DNA of 64,000 bases from Pseudogymnoascus destructans. Taxonomy: Eukaryota > Ascomycota > Leotiomycetes > Thelebolales > Thelebolaceae. Positions 1 to 9,109 of the stretch are shown here, in pieces (the stretch's first letter is position 1; each line of letters opens with the position of its first letter). The translations under genes were made by a program, and so were the position numbers. The notes under the pieces were generated by a model that saw only the letters and a list, made by a program, of their open reading frames with translations, was not told where the DNA came from and did no database searches. The stretch is from positions 682,001 to 746,000 of the forward strand of contig NW_020167536.1 of the NCBI RefSeq assembly GCF_001641265.1, read 5' to 3'.

Positions 1-240
1 GGCCTGTCGAAAGGCCGCATCGTTTATCTGGGATTACGACAACAGCTTCATGGAAACGGGCGATGGTTGGCTGGTTACAGAAATCTGCCTGGGGCCTCTC
101 GAATGGCTGCATCCTGTGTCCTCGATCACGACAGCGCTTCCTGGAAACGCGAATCTGTTGGTCGATTTCCCAAACTGCCTGGGGCCTCTCGAGTGGTTGC
201 ATCCTGTATCTCCGATCATGGTTGGCTGGCTTCGGTGCTT
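1..240. repeat. Degenerate ~90-bp tandem repeat
   Basis: About two and a half copies of a roughly 90-bp unit run head to tail, beginning near 1, 89 and 179. The second and third copies share the start GCCTGGGGCCTCTCGA and then follow the same order of words (GCATCCTGT, then a CGATCA stretch). The first copy is more diverged. All three contain short open frames, but none has the look of a conserved domain. This could be the decayed edge of a repeat-containing gene cut by the window start. Confidence 0.5.
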
Positions 241-371
241 TTACCTCCACTATTCTTGTCACTGCGAACTATGTATGGTGAAATTGTTCGAGAGACTTCA
301 TGGGAGGCTTGGGTAGCTGAGTTTATAGCAGCAGAGTTCTTACACGACAAATATCAAATTAAGCTTTAAAG

Positions 372-830
372 ATGAAACGAAGGATACAACGTGAAGCTGC
401 TTCTAGACAACGAGAAATAGTATGCCAGAGCGTCTCAGAACGTCAGCAGGGCCACGCTTATGCTGTGTTGGATCGGATAGGATGCTATTATGTACTGGGG
501 ATACGTCGTGAAAGGAAGAATCCTGAAGGGAAGCAGAAGGAGAAGCAGCTAAACGACGATCTGATCGAATTTGTTCAGGCGACAGTCCGTCTTGTTATGC
601 AAGAACATCAGTGGCCCGAAGCCTACGTTCCGGCATCTGCAGGTGTCCACTGTTTCGGACAAAAACTTGAAAACATCTTACGTGATGCCATTTCGAAGGA
701 CCAGTGGCATGATACTATCAGAATGGTACTTAGATTCAAGAACGTACCAGAGTATACAAATGCTGCGAAGGAATCACTGGACAGACTTCGAAGTCAGTGG
801 TATGGGGTGGAAGAAGGAAGATGGACCTAA
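372..830 (+). CDS. Hypothetical 152-aa ORF
   Basis: An open frame of 152 codons begins with ATG at 372 and ends with TAA at 828-830. The product is basic and charged (lysine/arginine-rich N-terminus, KQKEKQ-type stretch), with no signal peptide, membrane segment or motif that I recognise. The middle third (DLIEFVQATVRLVMQEHQ) could be helical. It follows the tandem repeat directly and may be the 3' part of a larger gene. A second open frame overlaps it at 571-966 and looks like a shadow. I cannot assign a function, and it may not be a gene. Confidence 0.3.
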   Translation: MKRRIQREAASRQREIVCQSVSERQQGHAYAVLDRIGCYYVLGIRRERKNPEGKQKEKQLNDDLIEFVQATVRLVMQEHQWPEAYVPASAGVHCFGQKLENILRDAISKDQWHDTIRMVLRFKNVPEYTNAAKESLDRLRSQWYGVEEGRWT

Positions 831-1002
831 GGAAACGAACTTTTTTAACGCTCAATGTTATATAGCGCACAGAAATTATAAGAAATTGTCATCTTTGCAG
901 GTAATTTCGGACCTTGAGATAATTTTCGTCCTGCCCAAACACATCGCTGCCATAGTGTCATCATAACTTGCACAGTCAGAATTAGACCTAAACTATATAC
1001 CA

Positions 1003-1803
1003 TTATGAAATGACATTTCCATTTTTGGAATAGTTTGCCTTGTGTAAGTCATCAGCAACGCATTCTTTCCCCATGTGTCGTAGCCAAGTCTTCAAATCAA
1101 ATTCCCCTTCACTGAGATCTATATCTGGACCAACATATCTAAAAGTTGTCCCAAACACCTTAGCCGGCTCATCCCTACCAACAAGATTTATCTCGCATGG
1201 GACAGTCATGTAAGCCTTCGTCTCATACTCTGCTAATCTGGCAGCATGTTTCTCAGTTTGTACGTCGTACATAGCACCCTCAACAACGCCCCCCTCAGGC
1301 CCATTAACCAGCGCTGGGTATTGACCCCAAAGTTTGCACGAGTATCCTATAACTGTCGCGCGTTGGAGTGTTGGCGTCTCTTCAAGACCGACAATCTCCA
1401 TCAGCAAGGCAGGATCCATGAGTGTGCCGTAAAAAAAGTGCGGACCAGTTTTGGGAGCAAGTGGATCTATAGGCACTCCTGAAATTGGAGCGTCGTTAAA
1501 GGCCCCTTGAGCGTACTTAAATTTCTCCCAGAACCCGGACACCTTTTCTGCAACTTTGAAATGGGACTTGGGCAGTTGAACTCCATAGTTAGACTGGGGA
1601 GGCAAAGGTGGTGGTGTGGGGGGCCTGGCGCTTTCATCCGTCAAGGTAGGAGACATAGATAGGTAACGTCGGATTTGCGAAGTAAAATGTAAACTATAAC
1701 TGTACAAAGTACGGCATGAAGCTGTGTTCTTGAGTGTAGTGTTATGTGTGGAGGAGGGAGATGATGGTGACGGTTCATTTATGCCCAAGATAAACAAAGA
1801 CAA
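1003..1803 (-). CDS. Gamma-glutamylcyclotransferase-like (AIG2-like) protein
   Basis: The 266-codon ORF encodes a protein of the GGCT/AIG2-like fold. The hallmark YGTL turn is present as FFYGTLMDPALL (residues ~122-133). The region AEYETKAY further on matches the place where the family keeps its catalytic glutamate. Fungal members of this fold act on gamma-glutamyl amines or peptides, or are uncharacterised; the substrate is not readable here. The ORF can start at 1803, but a second ATG at 1656 (MSPTLTDES) lies just before the proline-rich linker and gives a more typical length of about 217 aa. The extra N-terminal 49 residues contain several Arg/Ser and could be a targeting peptide or untranslated. 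There is no intron and no damage. Confidence 0.75.
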   Translation of the reverse strand: MSLFILGINEPSPSSPSSTHNTTLKNTASCRTLYSYSLHFTSQIRRYLSMSPTLTDESARPPTPPPLPPQSNYGVQLPKSHFKVAEKVSGFWEKFKYAQGAFNDAPISGVPIDPLAPKTGPHFFYGTLMDPALLMEIVGLEETPTLQRATVIGYSCKLWGQYPALVNGPEGGVVEGAMYDVQTEKHAARLAEYETKAYMTVPCEINLVGRDEPAKVFGTTFRYVGPDIDLSEGEFDLKTWLRHMGKECVADDLHKANYSKNGNVIS

Positions 1804-2226
1804 CTGTAGCCGAATATCCGCTAACTTTACCCTGTCAATGTGGCTGCAGGACCTAAGCGCGGAGATTTAGCGCCGTTACCTGTGATTGGTCGAACGATGT
1901 ATCATGAGAATCCAACATCTTCGAATTCGAGCCACTTTGGAAGGCCAGCAGACAACAGAGTAAATATCGATAGCCATTGATAGACTTCGTAAAAATAGAT
2001 TTTGATATTTATAGGCACTTAAGCGCCGCGTTATATATATGTGGCCGAGTGCAAAGTATTTTTGGACAATACCCTGCTCCTACCGTTTCAAAGTTATAAC
2101 CAACGAAGGGAATTAAAATAAAAGATGCTTATAAAAGTTGATTCCCACCTGTGAGTAGCATATACTTTAAAGCACGTAAAACTCGTTGGACTAAATCACT
2201 TTGGAACATTTTAGTTTTTGGTTATA
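1804..2226. promoter_or_regulatory. Intergenic region between divergent genes
   Basis: This stretch of about 420 bp separates the minus-strand GGCT-like gene from the plus-strand start codon of the split amidoligase-like gene, so it should hold both promoters. I see A/T-rich segments (TATATATATG near 2033-2042) but no motif I can name. Its downstream promoter is now cut off from most of its gene by the hAT insertion. Confidence 0.4.
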
Positions 2227-2243
2227 ATGGGATTATTCTCAAA
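2227..2243 (+). pseudogene. Stranded 5' end of the amidoligase-like gene
   Basis: ATG GGA TTA TTC TCA AA is the original start of the gene that continues at 11518. Reading across the missing transposon gives MGLFSK followed by the HQPTSAPPPP seen on the right side, in frame. The last eight bases (TTCTCAAA) are the left copy of the target-site duplication. The start codon now lies 9.3 kb from the rest of the coding sequence. Confidence 0.85.
2236..2243. repeat. Left target-site duplication of the hAT element
   Basis: TTCTCAAA sits directly outside the left TIR and is repeated exactly at 11518-11525. An 8-bp duplication is the hallmark of the hAT superfamily. Confidence 0.92.
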
Positions 2244-2253
2244 TAGACTGGCC
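2244..2253 (+). repeat. Left terminal inverted repeat of the hAT element
   Basis: TAGACTGGCC is the perfect inverse of the last ten bases of the element (11508-11517). Beyond ten bases the two ends diverge but keep the GGACCG words. Confidence 0.88.
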
Positions 2254-2600
2254 GGCCCGGACCGTAAAGACTGGACTGGACTGGACCGGACCGCTTATAT
2301 GAGTGTTCCAGTCCTTAAATTTAAGACCGGACCGTGGTTCGGTCCTCCTTTTTTTAAAAAGCCCGGACTGAATTTCAGTCTAGTCTCTAGGGTTAAGACC
2401 GGACTGTGGTTCGGTCCTCCTTTTTTTCAAAGCCCAGACTGAACTTCGGTCCAGTCTCTAGGGTTAAGACCGGACCGTGGTTCGGTCCTCCTTTTTTTCA
2501 AAGCCCGGACTGAACTTCGGTCCAGTCTCTAGGGTTAAGACCAGACCGTGGTTCGGTCTAGGCTTTTTTACCATCCGAGCTTTTTTTTAAAAAGCCCGAA
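2251..2600. repeat. Left subterminal repeats of the hAT element
   Basis: After a run of GGACTGGACTGGACCGGACC words come three full copies and a partial fourth of a 71-72 bp unit, starting near 2325, 2397, 2468 and 2539. Each unit reads GACCGGACCGTGGTTCGGTC, a T-run, AAAGCCCGGACTGAA, then CAGTCTCTAGGGTTAA. The GGACC/GGTCC words inside each unit can pair, so the region can form hairpins. Subterminal repeats of this kind are where hAT transposases usually bind; that role is inferred here. Confidence 0.8.
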
Positions 2601-2995
2601 CTGAAGTTTAGTATATTTAGCTTGTAGATCACGATGTTAGTCCTGTGACCAAGAGTAACGGTATATAGTAACGGTATATTGATAGAAATTAGGATAAATT
2701 TATCATATAGATAATAAATTATGGTAATTACATTAGAGTTATAAGTGCCGTATGTCTCAGAATGCATCAGCTTACAGTGGCTTCCCTACCATCACCACCA
2801 CCGCCATCGCACACAGGTTTGTGTCGACTTTGGGAGGCCAGCCTTCCTACCACCTAGCGCAAAGGTTGGTATCTATCGCAGTAGTTAACATAATATATTG
2901 TTCAAGCTGGTTCCAAATGCTATATAAGGCTAATTAGTGATATATTCCGTTACTGTGAGCCGTTACTCTAACCCACAGCTGAATAGTACCCTCCT

Positions 2996-5800
2996 CTACC
3001 TTCTAAGTCGTTGCGAATGTCGAGGAGTATCAATGGAGGCTTCATCATTCTGAAGGTCCTTATTTAGAACCCCAAAATTTCGCTTCCTCTGAGTTTCCAA
3101 TCTTCCATTGCGACCTTGTGTAGCTCTATGTGGCGTTGATGGGTCTGGTAGGTCTTGTTCAGCATCCTCCTCGTCAGATGATATTACCATCGTCATAGCA
3201 ACTTGTCGATCAGAGTCCTCAATTATAGAGTCTGGGTCAGGAGCGCCAAATACATGGTCTATATTATCCCAATGATTATCAAGTTCCCACTTATACCTAT
3301 GATAGTGTTTAACAATCATCGACTCTCGAACTGTAGCCGTACTCATTTGTGCCCTGTGGTATTCATGGATATCGCGGGCAATATTAAATATGCGCTCAAC
3401 TCCAGTACCAGTAGCTGTTTAAAGCGATTTGTAAGATATCTGCGTTACTCTTAACCGTTACTGTAGGAGCTTACCTGGTACTGCAAGGATATCCCTTGCC
3501 ATCTTCGCAACTGAAGGGTAAGAGAGCTCTAAGGTCTTCCACACTAGGAGCACTGGAGTATCTGCATCAGCACTAACCACTGGCGCATTTAAATAACGCT
3601 CAGCTTCATTATAGCTGGTACTTGATGGGCTCTGCCACCCTTTATGTAGCTGCCGGTTCATCCGAAATACCGCATTAAGACTTGTTGGTGTATAGGGGCA
3701 AGGCGGTACTGCCTCATGCTGGTCCCTCGAATCTTTTTGATAGTAAGCCTTCCAGTAATCTAAGAATATTTGGCGGTACTTCTTTGAGTGGGAACGGTCC
3801 CATTCAGGAGCGTTAAAAATGTCCAGTTTCTGAGATGGATCAAGAATTGCAGCAAGAGCATACGTCTGTTCAACAGGACCACCAGTTTCAGTATAATAGT
3901 GCCTTAACTTTGCAACACCTGCAGTAATAGCAGCAGTAAACTCGTCTACCCAAGGATTAGATGCTGTATCCTTGTTATATAGCTTTTGATTAATATCATC
4001 AAGATGGTCAAATAATGTATTGTATACATTCCATGTATGGTTGATTGTAGTGTCTTTCGTGTTTCCAATAAGATGAGTAAATTCTGCAAAGGGCCGCAGA
4101 AGAGCGACTAAGTATTTCAGTTTTTTCCAGTCGGTTGGTGATAATGCGAATTGATCAAGATGAGGCTCCTTAATAATCTGTTCCTCAAGCCAACTTTTAA
4201 TTGGGATGCGTAGTCTTATCGCTCGGACTATCATGTCATATGTAGAATTCCAGCGTATATCAATATCCCGTTTTAGCCGCAGTAGTCTCTTTGCTTCTAT
4301 ATCAGATTGCTTCTGGAGCAATAATTCAGTTTTCTTTGCAGACCTGCTCACAAGATTGCTAAGAGTGCGTATCTGTGTATTTGACGTCAGTTAGCGTTAC
4401 TATCAAGCGTTACTATCATGGACTAACCTTTCTAATAGCTGATGTGACTGTCGTATCATCAGTAATTGAAACACCAGTAAAATCTATAACTTCTTCAGCC
4501 ATGTCGACATTGAAGGCCTTTAGCATAGCTTTTACAACTAGCTGTATAACATGCGCCATGCATGGTATTTTTGTTGCATCACTACTCCACTCTACTTCTT
4601 GTGTAGTATTTCTCATGTAGCTCTCAAGTTCCTTGCGCATTGTTCCATTGTTTGATGCATTATCAGTTGTCACGCAAAAAAGTCGTCCCGTAATATTGAA
4701 TTGTTCCAGTACATTGTGTACAACAGCTGCCATATTTTGTCCTGAATGGACTCCAGTCATTGGCTCGAAACCAATAAGACACTATAAGATGTATGTTAGT
4801 AAGTTAATATATTATTATATAAGTTATAATCTGCTCACCTCTCTCCATTGCCAATCATCAGTGATATAATACACAGTAATTGCTAAGAACGCTAATTTGA
4901 ACGGACTTTGCCATCCATCAAGGGCAATTGAAACCTTTGCCATAGGCGGTAAATCCAATAGTAGCTTCTCCATGACGTTGTTAAATTGCATTGTTAATTC
5001 TTTGCGTATAACTGTCCGGTGTGGAATTTCCAGGTCAGGTTTCAACATGTTTAGAACCTTTCGCACCTCCTTGTTCTCCACTATTCGAAAAGGGAGGCTT
5101 GATGAAATTATGGCTATAATCAACTGCTCTCGCCATGCTGTATGTGTGAAAGGCTGTATGGTATTCCTTTCCAAATGCGCACGCGGCAGCTAAAGAAGGT
5201 CATTAGCGTTACTCTAGAACGTTACTCTAGACCACTGGATAGATAACTTACTAAGTGTAAATGAGTTTGCGATCCATCCTTTCTACTACAAGCGCCAGAT
5301 TTGGTGTGTCGGGTTAAAGTAGATGTGCTACTCCCACCTTGTCGAAGCTTAGGGTGTGCAAAAGCCCTCCAACACAACTGACATAGTACCTTAGGATTGC
5401 CAGTTCGGACCTCAGCTCCTTGGTAGAATTGAGTCCATATTAAGGACCTATTCGACCTTGTCCAAACCATATGTCGGAATATCTCTCGATTGATGTTGTT
5501 TGAAATCTTCGCAGTCCACCATTGATGCCATTCGTTAGCGGTATCCTCCTTCCATATAACATATCGATTATTAGGAGACTTGGGTAGTTTTTCAAGAAGT
5601 TCATCAAGAGGAGCTTCAATTCCACTCAGTACATCATCTTGGGAGAAGATAAGTGCTGGCTCGAAAGGTGAGTTGATATCCTCAGTGTCAGAGGTAAGCG
5701 GATGCTCAAATTGTGACTGATTCATCATTGTAAATGGGCTTGGGCTCGACATGTTGTTAAGAGGATAGAGAAAATGTACTGTAGTAGGAGTGTAGGTCAA
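2996..5800 (-). CDS. hAT transposase with BED-type zinc finger (five exons)
   Basis: The exons read 5800-5252, 5189-4839, 4781-4428, 4372-3475 and 3414-2996. The introns (5190-5251, 4782-4838, 4373-4427, 3415-3474) have GT..AG ends and keep one frame to a stop at 2996-2998, giving 856 codons with no break. A second ATG at 5752 (MSSPSPF) may be the real start. Exon 1 carries a BED-like finger (CQLCWRAF ... HTKSGAC). Exon 2 has SIALDGWQSP, the usual place of the first catalytic Asp. Exon 3 has CVTTDNASNN with the second, followed by CMAHVIQL. The exon 4/5 junction makes the hAT dimerisation motif ILAVPATGTGVERIFN. Three of the four introns contain the element's 13-bp-spaced motif pair. The C-terminal tail is acidic, then basic (RHSQRLRR). 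It probably mobilises the element that carries it. Confidence 0.9.
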
Positions 5801-5934
5801 TCAGACGAATGATGAATGTTAAGTGAGGCCTTTTGGAAGGACGGCCATTTCTTCATAGTCTTTTGCAACAGAACAAATGGTAGTACAGAATACAAGAATG
5901 CCACATTGCAATAGGGTAATATTTGAACTCTTTG

Positions 5935-6007
5935 TCGTTACTCTTTGCCGTTACTCTTTGCCGTTACGCATTGCCATTACGCATTGCCGTTACTCATTGC
6001 CGTTACT
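5935..6007 (-). repeat. Six-copy 13-bp tandem array upstream of the transposase
   Basis: (C/T)CGTTACT-like octamers start at 5935, 5948, 5961, 5974, 5987 and 6000, exactly 13 bp apart. The third ends in ACG, and the fourth is CCATTACG. The spacer is CTTTG or CATTG. The array lies about 135 bp upstream of the first transposase ATG. It is the only locus with more than two copies, so it is a natural candidate for a transposase- or regulator-binding cluster. That role is inferred. Confidence 0.85.
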
Positions 6008-6326
6008 CTTTGCTATTCCTATTTTGTGTTAGTTGAACATAGTATTATGGAGTTAAACAATTTTGTCTAGCTCTAATTAGGTTTACCATAACGCTAGAGA
6101 GTAACGCTTACGAGTTTTAAATTACAAAATCAGCAATTTGGTTTCATTGGCTTAACAATTTGCTACATTAGCCCTATCTTATTTCAAAGTCCGAAGCTAT
6201 ATCTAGTACTATTAGCTGTTGCTACAGCATATAACAAGATAATGAGCAGTGTGTATAACCCTAAGTAGATACAGATCGATTATATTTCCTATGTAGCATA
6301 ATATAAAGTTAAACTGTATAACCGAC

Positions 6327-6431
6327 ATTTGATTGTTAATTGGCCGGGCTGTATTCCTTGGCTCAGCCGAGGAGTAGAAGCATGCTGGCTTTTTGCTTTT
6401 GGGCTCTCTTCCGTTACTGCTGGCCGTTACT
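6327..6431. repeat. Direct repeat copy 1 (~105 bp)
   Basis: This segment starts ATTTGATTGTTAATTGG and ends with a 13-bp motif pair at 6411/6424. It is repeated with few differences at 6538-6642, 211 bp further on. Both copies share CTCAGCCGAGGAGTAGAAGC. Confidence 0.8.
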
Positions 6432-6537
6432 GTAGCCTACGTGTAACCGAGATGATGAGTAGTAGCCCTTATTTTTATTGGATGCAGAGTCTGTATATCC
6501 TAGCTAGTGTAATATGAATTGGAATTGCAAAATAGGC

Positions 6538-6642
6538 GTTTGACTGTTAATTGGTCGGACTGTGTTCCTTGGCTCAGCCGAGGAGTAGAAGCATGCTGAC
6601 TTTTTGCTTTTGGGCTCTCTTCTGTTACTGCTGGCCGTTACT
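6538..6642. repeat. Direct repeat copy 2 (~105 bp)
   Basis: This is the second copy of the segment at 6327-6431, again ending in a motif pair (6622/6635, first copy CTGTTACT). The duplication therefore carried the motif pair with it. Confidence 0.8.
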
Positions 6643-6793
6643 ATGAGTACAGTAGTCACTATTCGGAGTACTGACAAATAGTTTTATTAGATAGTAACGG
6701 CAGATAGTAACGGCAGAAGATCTCAAAATGGAATTCAGTAACCACAAAAACTCCATTGGTTTAGTATACTATAGTACAGTATACGACGTGAAT

Positions 6794-7625
6794 TTACTCC
6801 TCCTCCTCCTCCTCCTCTACACGAACCCCGACAATGAAGCCATTGAGGCTATCCTCGTCCTCATCATCGTCCTCCTCATCCTCTGATATAACCACCTCCA
6901 CTTCTTCACCATCATCATCAAAATCTACCAGCCCATCTTCAACATCAGCATTGCTGTTATTCTCCCACTGCTTCACAAACTCTTTGATATTATCAGGGTT
7001 GCTAACCCCCCCAGCAAACTCTTCGATCTCCTTCCTTGAGAGTTCGGGCATAAGGATGTTGCCAGCAAGGGCAATATTGCGCTCCCAGCGCTCAATGACT
7101 GGGACCATGTTGCTGGCCCAGATATCCTTTAAGGTATTTTCTTCACCGCTGTCGCTAGTCGATGTCTTGCCAGTCTAACCATTATGTTAGATAGTATCGT
7201 CATGTTTTAGCTATTACTTACAGCTTTGCCTTCGCCCTTTGGTAGGGCCTTCAACTTCTCCTCCAGCTCCTCTGCATTAATGGCCGCAATAGCCGCACTC
7301 TCATCATTAATAGCGGCTGTGAGGCGGGAATTGGCATCAATACCACGAGCGGTGCGCCTGTCCATGATATCCTGCTGCGTTGTAGCTAACACGGCAGCTT
7401 GTTCATTGGCCGTAAGGCCCTCCCAGTCATCTTTACCCTGGCGGGTACGGCGTGCACGGCTCATAGCCTAGCTTTGCTATCAGCTCTAGAACAATTGATA
7501 TCAGGATGGTAGGATTGTTATACCTGTCGGTCCGCATTCTGAGCGAGCTCAATGGTGTGGGCAGTAGCTGCAATGACTTCCGCGCGTCTCTCCTCATATG
7601 ACTTCGCAGTGGCTGGAGACGACAT
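6794..7625 (-). CDS. Hypothetical protein with acidic tail, hAT cargo (three exons)
   Basis: Exons 7625-7524, 7467-7222 and 7174-6794 join in one frame through introns of 56 and 47 bp, giving 242 aa. The N-terminal half is charged and Ala-rich (AIAAINAEELEEKLKALPK) and probably helical. The middle (TLKDIWASNMVPVIERWERN) is also helical. The last ~60 residues are extremely acidic (EDEEDDDEDED, then VEEEEEEE at the end). I recognise no family. Acidic tails of this kind are common in histone chaperones. Since the gene is transcribed away from the H3 variant across a shared 630-bp region, a chaperone or partner role is attractive, but this is inference from composition and position only. A motif pair at 7662/7675 lies 37 bp before the start codon. 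Confidence 0.75.
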
Positions 7626-8253
7626 GGTAAAGTTGCGTTAGAGGCGATTTGGAGCTGATGAGCGTTACTATAGGGCGTTACTGTTAGCACTGGCTTTGAT
7701 TATACTGTTGTGAGAGTACTTCAATGTGCTAACAAGGCGGACGTCTTTTGAAAGTAGGGGCGCAACTACTTACTGGTCGGGGTCGGTATAGTCAATAAAT
7801 TTGGAAATCTAAAAGGAAGTTAATAATCAGAGGTAATCAAATGTAAGGGTGGTTTCTTTGCTAACTTACTCGTACTATTCTTTGTTATTGACACGTCCGG
7901 ATTTGGAACAAGAAACAGAGTTTTTTTTGTTTGCAACAACACTTAAGCGCCCTTACTTCGAATTCGATCCTAACTTCTACAACAATTCTGAGATAACGCG
8001 TCTAGCAACATCGGTAAGTTCAATCTTCTTTACATTTGATTTAACCCTACAGTAACGCTGTAGAGTAACGGTATTGTGTTTATTTTACTAATATACAAGT
8101 TCTAGCAATTTTTCCTTCTGTCACCAACCTTTGTAAGTTCACCCCTTTTGTTCTTTGGGTGTTACAACTACAGTAACGCCCAGCAGTAACGCCAAATTGC
8201 TACAATATGGCAAATTAACATGTTTAGATATCGCTCTCGCTCACATCTGTACC
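7626..8253. promoter_or_regulatory. Bidirectional promoter region of the two cargo genes
   Basis: The acidic-protein gene and the H3 variant gene start on opposite sides of this 628-bp region. On the H3 side two probable 5'UTR introns can be read. One starts with GTAAGTTC near 8013 and ends in ATATACAAG near 8099. The other starts with GTAAGTTC near 8132 and ends in ATGTTTAG near 8228. Each contains one 13-bp motif pair (8051/8064 and 8172/8185). A 68-codon open frame at 7849-8055 overlaps this region and is probably not a gene. Confidence 0.55.
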
Positions 8254-8879
8254 ATGGCTCGCACCAAGCAAAAGCCTGAGCGCCACGGTAAGTATTCCAC
8301 CCTACCCTACAAGCAATACAAGGTTACTAACTCAACAAACAGTCGATATTCACAAGACTGCGCGCCGAGCCCGCCAAGAAAAGATCTGGAGCTACAATGC
8401 CCAGAAAAGGAACTGGGAGCGGGATCACCCTGGCTCCAACTTCCCACAACAAGCCCCTCGCCCTGTCCCTCCTTTGAGCAAGGCTTCTGTCAACAGTATG
8501 CTATTCTTTTCTAATAGAATATTGTTCACACTACTAACTTATATGAAAGAACGGATCGTCGCCGAGATCCGACACTACCAGAAGTTGGCCGCCCTCATCC
8601 TCCCCAAACTCCCATTCCAGCGTCTTGTTCGTGAAGTCGCGCAAAGCTTCATGTCAGACCTCCGCTTCCAGTCTACTGCCATCTGTGCCCTCCAAGAGGC
8701 CGCTGAGGCCCACCTTGTGTCATACTTCGAAGGTAAGCTGTCTCTATGAACACCTACAAAAACTATACTAATAGTGCGAAGGGGCCAACATGTGCGCCAT
8801 CCACGCCAAGCGTATCACCATCCAGAACAAGGATATGCAGCTTGTGTCCTGGTTCGCCAATTCTCGCAGCATTAGATAA
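8254..8879 (+). CDS. Divergent histone H3 variant carried by the hAT element
   Basis: Four exons (8254-8287, 8343-8495, 8550-8732, 8782-8879), separated by GT..AG introns of 55, 54 and 49 bp, give 155 aa; canonical H3 is 135-136. The protein starts MARTKQ like H3, but the rest of the tail is unrelated (KPERHVDIHKTARR ... SYNAQKRNWERDHPG) and lacks the ARKS contexts of K9 and K27. The histone fold is clear: EIRHYQK, LPFQRLVREVAQSF, DLRFQSTAICALQEAAEA, YFEGANMCAIHAKRITIQ (residues ~65-145). The end (LVSWFANSRSIR) replaces the usual ARRIRGERA. Loop 1 has the canonical H3 length, not the CENP-A extension, so this is not an obvious CenH3. It should pack DNA with H4; whether it enters nucleosomes is unknown. 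The last acceptor (8781) was chosen because it alone restores the FEGANMCAIHAKR frame. Confidence 0.88.
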
Positions 8880-9012
8880 ATTAGTGTGTTCTTGTATAAA
8901 TAGTCAATTGATGATTTCACAACCTGTCTTTAGTATTTCAGTCATGACAGTAACGGTATACAGTAACGCTTAATTACATAATTTATGATGAAACTGAAGT
9001 TCATTATACTAA

Positions 9013-9058
9013 CGTACATGTATAGCGAAAGCGCCAAACAAGCGAAAGCGCCAAAATG
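9013..9058 (+). repeat. Left TIR of the nested pogo element
   Basis: The repeat starts ACGTACATGTATAGCGAAAG and is matched without a mismatch by 10826-10871. Inside it AGCGAAAGCGCCAAA occurs twice with two bases between, probably a double transposase-binding site. Confidence 0.93.
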
Positions 9059-9109
9059 ATGCGGTGACCAAACCCCCCAACTAAATGTTAAATTCCTCAA
9101 CAACAAAAC

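Larger units (their letters stand above)
5801..6790. other. Non-coding centre of the hAT element
   Basis: This is about 1 kb between the transposase start and the 3' end of the acidic-protein gene. It holds the six-copy 13-bp array, motif pairs at 6087, 6411, 6622 and 6693, and a duplicated ~105-bp segment. The transposase promoter should lie in its left part. I see no gene in it. Confidence 0.6.

Noticed and set aside
7849..8055. Small gene upstream of the H3 variant
   Set aside because: It contains the likely donor of a 5'UTR intron and a motif pair, and shows no domain.
8254..8879. CenH3 (CENP-A) instead of an H3 variant
   Set aside because: Loop 1 (SFMSDLRFQST) has canonical H3 length, and the N-terminus keeps MARTKQ, whereas CenH3 proteins have an unrelated tail and a longer loop 1.
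2654..8969. CRISPR-like array or regulatory uORFs from the 13-bp repeats
   Set aside because: The unit is too short, spacers are 5 bp, most loci are single dimers, and the organism is a eukaryote.
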